The notes under the pieces are model-generated. The model saw only the letters and a list, made by a program, of their open reading frames with translations, was not told the DNA's origin and ran no database searches. A stretch of DNA of 64,000 nt. Source: Dryocola sp031988645 (lineage in GTDB: Bacteria; Pseudomonadota; Gammaproteobacteria; Enterobacterales; Enterobacteriaceae). The position numbers and the translations under genes were made by a program. Positions 61,751-64,000 of this stretch are shown here, in pieces (the stretch's first letter is position 1; the number at the start of each line of letters is the position of its first letter). The stretch spans positions 1,612,001 to 1,676,000 of the forward strand of contig NZ_CP150452.1 of the NCBI RefSeq assembly GCF_051307045.1. The letters run 5' to 3'.

Positions 61751-62047
61751 AATTATGCGCCTGAAGATAAGGAATAATAGTCAGAACATAAACCGGCGCT
61801 TAACTTTATTGCAACCAAAAACAGGATCGAAAAAGAGAATAAATATCATCATCGAAAAAATTGATTGAAAAAACGGGATGATATTCATCGGAAAAGAACG
61901 AAATGGGGTGTTTTTAGCTTTTGTACGTAATAAGAAAGAGATTTTAACGGCTGTGATTTAATCCATCTCTATCTAATTATTTGCACTAAATATATATTTA
62001 GTTCAGTGAAGTGTCAGTTAATGTCAATATGCAGGCTGCGTATAAGC

Positions 62048-62161
62048 TCAATAGAAATATATATAAGCAAGGTCAAGAAGGGCCAGCAGGGTCCATAAAA
62101 ACAGGTACAGGATTAAATGCTCGCGAATGTTATTGATGAGAAAATGAATAAGCCGGCTCAT
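62048..62161 (-). CDS. yceO: YceO-like small membrane protein
   Basis: This 37-aa frame reads MSRLIHFLINNIREHLILYL then FLWTLLALLDLAYIYFY. It has a single hydrophobic helix and, as I recall the E. coli protein (46 aa), the same NNIREHL-LYLFLW core. GGAGAG lies just before the ATG. The position between yceJ and solA is that of yceO in K-12. Function is unknown; links to biofilm and acid resistance are reported for E. coli mutants. The remaining 61751-62047 gap is AT-rich promoter-like sequence. Confidence 0.75.
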   Translation of the reverse strand: MSRLIHFLINNIREHLILYLFLWTLLALLDLAYIYFY

Positions 62162-62215
62162 AAACTCTCCAGTAAAAAACAGGGCTTCGCGCGTCCGGCA
62201 AGCCCTGCTCACTTA

Positions 62216-63331
62216 TCAGCGAAAGCGGGAAAGGGAGAAGGGAGAAAGATCGAAATCTACAGCTTTGCCCTGGGCAAACCGGCAGGCAATTTCACCCAGC
62301 ACGGAGGCAAATTTAAAGCCGTGTCCGCTAAGGCCGGTGATAACCAGCGTATTGTCGTGGCCGGGCAGGGTGTCGATAATAAAATCCTCATCCGGGGAGT
62401 TGTCATAGGTACAGGCTGCGCCGTGCAGGCAGACGCCCACGCCGGGCAGAAACTTACGCAAAAAGCCGAAGACCTCGCTGCCGTCGCTTGCTACTGAACC
62501 AAAGGGTTTACGCTGTTCCGGCCCGCTAATCGTCTGGCCGCCGTCGTGCCTGCCGATTTTCAGCTCGTTGTCCTGCGACGGGAAACCGTAGTACTGGCTG
62601 CCGTCCGGCATTTCGCCGGTAAAAGCCGGGAAGCGGTTCTCCTCGCTGTAACGGCCGTCCGCCTGGTGCCATGCGAAAATCTTGCGTACCGGCGTGACGG
62701 GCAACTCCGGCAGCAGTTTAGTCACCCAGGTCCCCGCGCTTACCAGAAGCTTGTCGGCGGTGAATTCACCTTCGGCCGTTTCAACGACCGCGCCGTCATC
62801 CGTATGGCGAATGGCCGTTACCGCGCAGTTGAACAGCTGGGCGCATCCGCCCTGTTTTGCCAGGCGAATATAGGTGGCGACGGCGAGCTCGCTGCGCAGG
62901 ACGCCGGAGTCCGGCTCAAACAGGCCCACGTAGCCTTCGGGCACGCTGATATTCGGCCAGCGCGCCATGACGGCCGCGGCGTCTAACTTCGCAAGGGGCA
63001 AGGAGAATTTTTCCGCGCTGCTTTGTACATTAGAGATAAACGCTGAATTCTCAGGACCGAGGTTGATAACCCCGGTGCGGTGGAAGAGTTTTTCGCCGCC
63101 GATCTGCTCCAGCGCATCCCACAGCTTCTGGGCGCGCAGCACCAGCGGCACATACTTTTCCCCTTCGCCATAGGCATGACGCATCAGCCGGGTGTCGCCA
63201 TGGTGGCTGCCCTGCTGGTGGGGCGGATGGGCGCTGTCGATCATCAAAACCTTCAGGCCGGAGTGGGTGGCATAGCAGCCGGCCGCAGCCCCGACGGAAC
63301 CGCTGCCCACGATGATAAGATCATAATGCAT
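62216..63331 (-). CDS. solA: SolA, N-methyl-L-tryptophan oxidase
   Basis: The 371-aa flavoprotein (E. coli 372) has the FAD-binding YDLIIVGSGSVGAAAGCYAT at its start, the conserved QGSHHGDTRLMRHAYGEGEK and the covalent-flavin cysteine region GAACTYDNSPDEDFIIDTLP. It oxidatively demethylates N-methyltryptophan and sarcosine. The ATG at 63331 begins the conserved MHYDL; a longer start at 63394 is not supported. Confidence 0.94.
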   Translation of the reverse strand: MHYDLIIVGSGSVGAAAGCYATHSGLKVLMIDSAHPPHQQGSHHGDTRLMRHAYGEGEKYVPLVLRAQKLWDALEQIGGEKLFHRTGVINLGPENSAFISNVQSSAEKFSLPLAKLDAAAVMARWPNISVPEGYVGLFEPDSGVLRSELAVATYIRLAKQGGCAQLFNCAVTAIRHTDDGAVVETAEGEFTADKLLVSAGTWVTKLLPELPVTPVRKIFAWHQADGRYSEENRFPAFTGEMPDGSQYYGFPSQDNELKIGRHDGGQTISGPEQRKPFGSVASDGSEVFGFLRKFLPGVGVCLHGAACTYDNSPDEDFIIDTLPGHDNTLVITGLSGHGFKFASVLGEIACRFAQGKAVDFDLSPFSLSRFR

Positions 63332-63413
63332 GTCGCTTTTCTCAACTCCTGGAAATATCACTAGCAGAGTAATTAATTCTCCAGTAGCAGGCAATTAAAC
63401 GCGGCGTAAAAAT

Positions 63414-63438
63414 AAAAAAGGCACCTCGAGGGTGCCTT
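63414..63438 (-). terminator. Terminator after bssS
   Basis: On the minus strand an AAGGCACC/GGTGCCTT stem is followed by a T run, 26 bp after the bssS stop. Confidence 0.85.
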
Positions 63439-63463
63439 GGATTCTTAGCTGTAGCATCGACAA

Positions 63464-63718
63464 TCAATGCTTACGATGATCGTTTACCTGGTATTCACTG
63501 GATTCAATTTTTGCGATGCCGGCCTCTAAAATAGAAATAAACTGCCGGGCAACATCCGTGGTTAACCATAACGTCTGACCGATCTCTGTTTCATCAACCT
63601 TCTGTTTATTTGACGTCAGGTAGTGCAGGCGCAGCATCAGCGCATCGTAGCTGTCTACGGTGCTGATGTCCCATCCGACAAGGGGATGGGTCTGAATTAC
63701 ATCACTATTTTTTTCCAT
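63464..63718 (-). CDS. bssS: BssS, biofilm regulator
   Basis: The 84-aa protein has the same length as E. coli BssS and matches it closely (VIQTHPLVGWDISTVDSYDA, TDVARQFISILEAGIAKIES). It influences biofilm formation through indole and autoinducer-2 signalling by an unknown mechanism. Two ATGs are adjacent; 63718 is better spaced from AAGGGG. The remaining 282 bp to the window end holds its promoter and the element below. Confidence 0.93.
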   Translation of the reverse strand: MEKNSDVIQTHPLVGWDISTVDSYDALMLRLHYLTSNKQKVDETEIGQTLWLTTDVARQFISILEAGIAKIESSEYQVNDHRKH

Positions 63719-63965
63719 CATAACCCCTTATGTGCGTGTGTTTAAGACAACGGCTGGCGAGGTTCAATGCTTGTTAAATGTGAAGCCAGTTAAGTATATC
63801 AATGATTAAGCTATTTCGCGGAGGAAATAAATACCCTGCAACACTTTTTTCATCTGCATGAGCTTAATTGAACAATAAAACGGCAGCTGATTCGAATAAT
63901 TACGTCAAATCGCGATAGCAATCAGAATAGTGCCTTAAAAATAAACGCGCAGGGGCAGGAGAAAT

Positions 63966-63992
63966 GAAAAAAACCGGATGGCGACACCCGGC
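63966..63992 (-). terminator. Terminator entering from the right window edge
   Basis: On the minus strand CCGGGTG pairs with CATCCGG around a four-base loop and is followed by T7. In K-12 the next gene leftward-transcribed is dinI, so this is probably its terminator. Confidence 0.65.
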
Positions 63993-64000
63993 AAAAAAGA

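Overview
This 64 kb window comes from the chromosome of an enteric gamma-proteobacterium (Enterobacteriaceae). Gene order follows E. coli K-12 from the rut/put region to bssS: rutA-rutR-putA-putP-efeUOB-phoH, then serX-ghrA-ycdXYZ-csgGFED/csgBAC-ymdA, then ymdB-clsC-opgCGH-yceK-msyB-mdtG-lpxL-trhO-yceIJO-solA-bssS. The sequence is GC-rich, and the proteins look close to but distinct from the E. coli ones. A genus such as Cedecea, Enterobacter or Kosakonia would fit, but the sequence read by eye does not decide it.

Layout. 1-12.7 kb: pyrimidine catabolism (rutA end, rutR), proline use (putA, putP, divergent), the EfeUOB ferrous-iron system under a Fur box, and phoH. 12.9-18.3 kb: a complete chitobiose operon chbBCARFG, which lies elsewhere in K-12; pgaABCD, found near here in K-12, is absent. 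18.4-20.2 kb: a YgbA-like gene and an array of two intact tRNA-Ser(GGA) genes with five 181-bp repeats. Each repeat begins with exactly the last 19 nt of the tRNA. This recalls the rtT repeats of the E. coli tyrT operon. 20.2-28.0 kb: ghrA, ycdXYZ and both curli operons, with an unusually short CsgA. 28.2-48.3 kb: an insertion relative to K-12 between ymdA and ymdB. It holds an aryl-polyene (APE) gene cluster (apeC to apeR plus a phosphopantetheinyl transferase), a Fur-type TonB-dependent receptor and an arginine decarboxylase/antiporter pair. 48.6-63.7 kb: backbone genes for cardiolipin, osmoregulated periplasmic glucans, lipid A acylation, tRNA hydroxylation and biofilm control.

How the genes work together. 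Curli, APE, periplasmic glucans, cardiolipin and lipid A genes all concern the envelope and surface. APE is a type II polyketide-like pathway: ACPs ApeE/F, a ketosynthase with chain-length factor, a ketoreductase and dehydratases. It also has an aryl-activating ligase, lipid-linking acyl/glycosyl transferases and a LolA/MMPL-type export set.

The most important caution is that six conserved genes (putA, chbA, ycdX, csgD, apeQ, msyB) are each broken by a single inserted C/G. In all six cases it sits at a GGCC site, and removing it restores a full-length protein. This looks like a systematic sequencing or base-calling artefact (possibly at a modified GGCC motif) rather than real decay, so these genes should be treated as probably intact.
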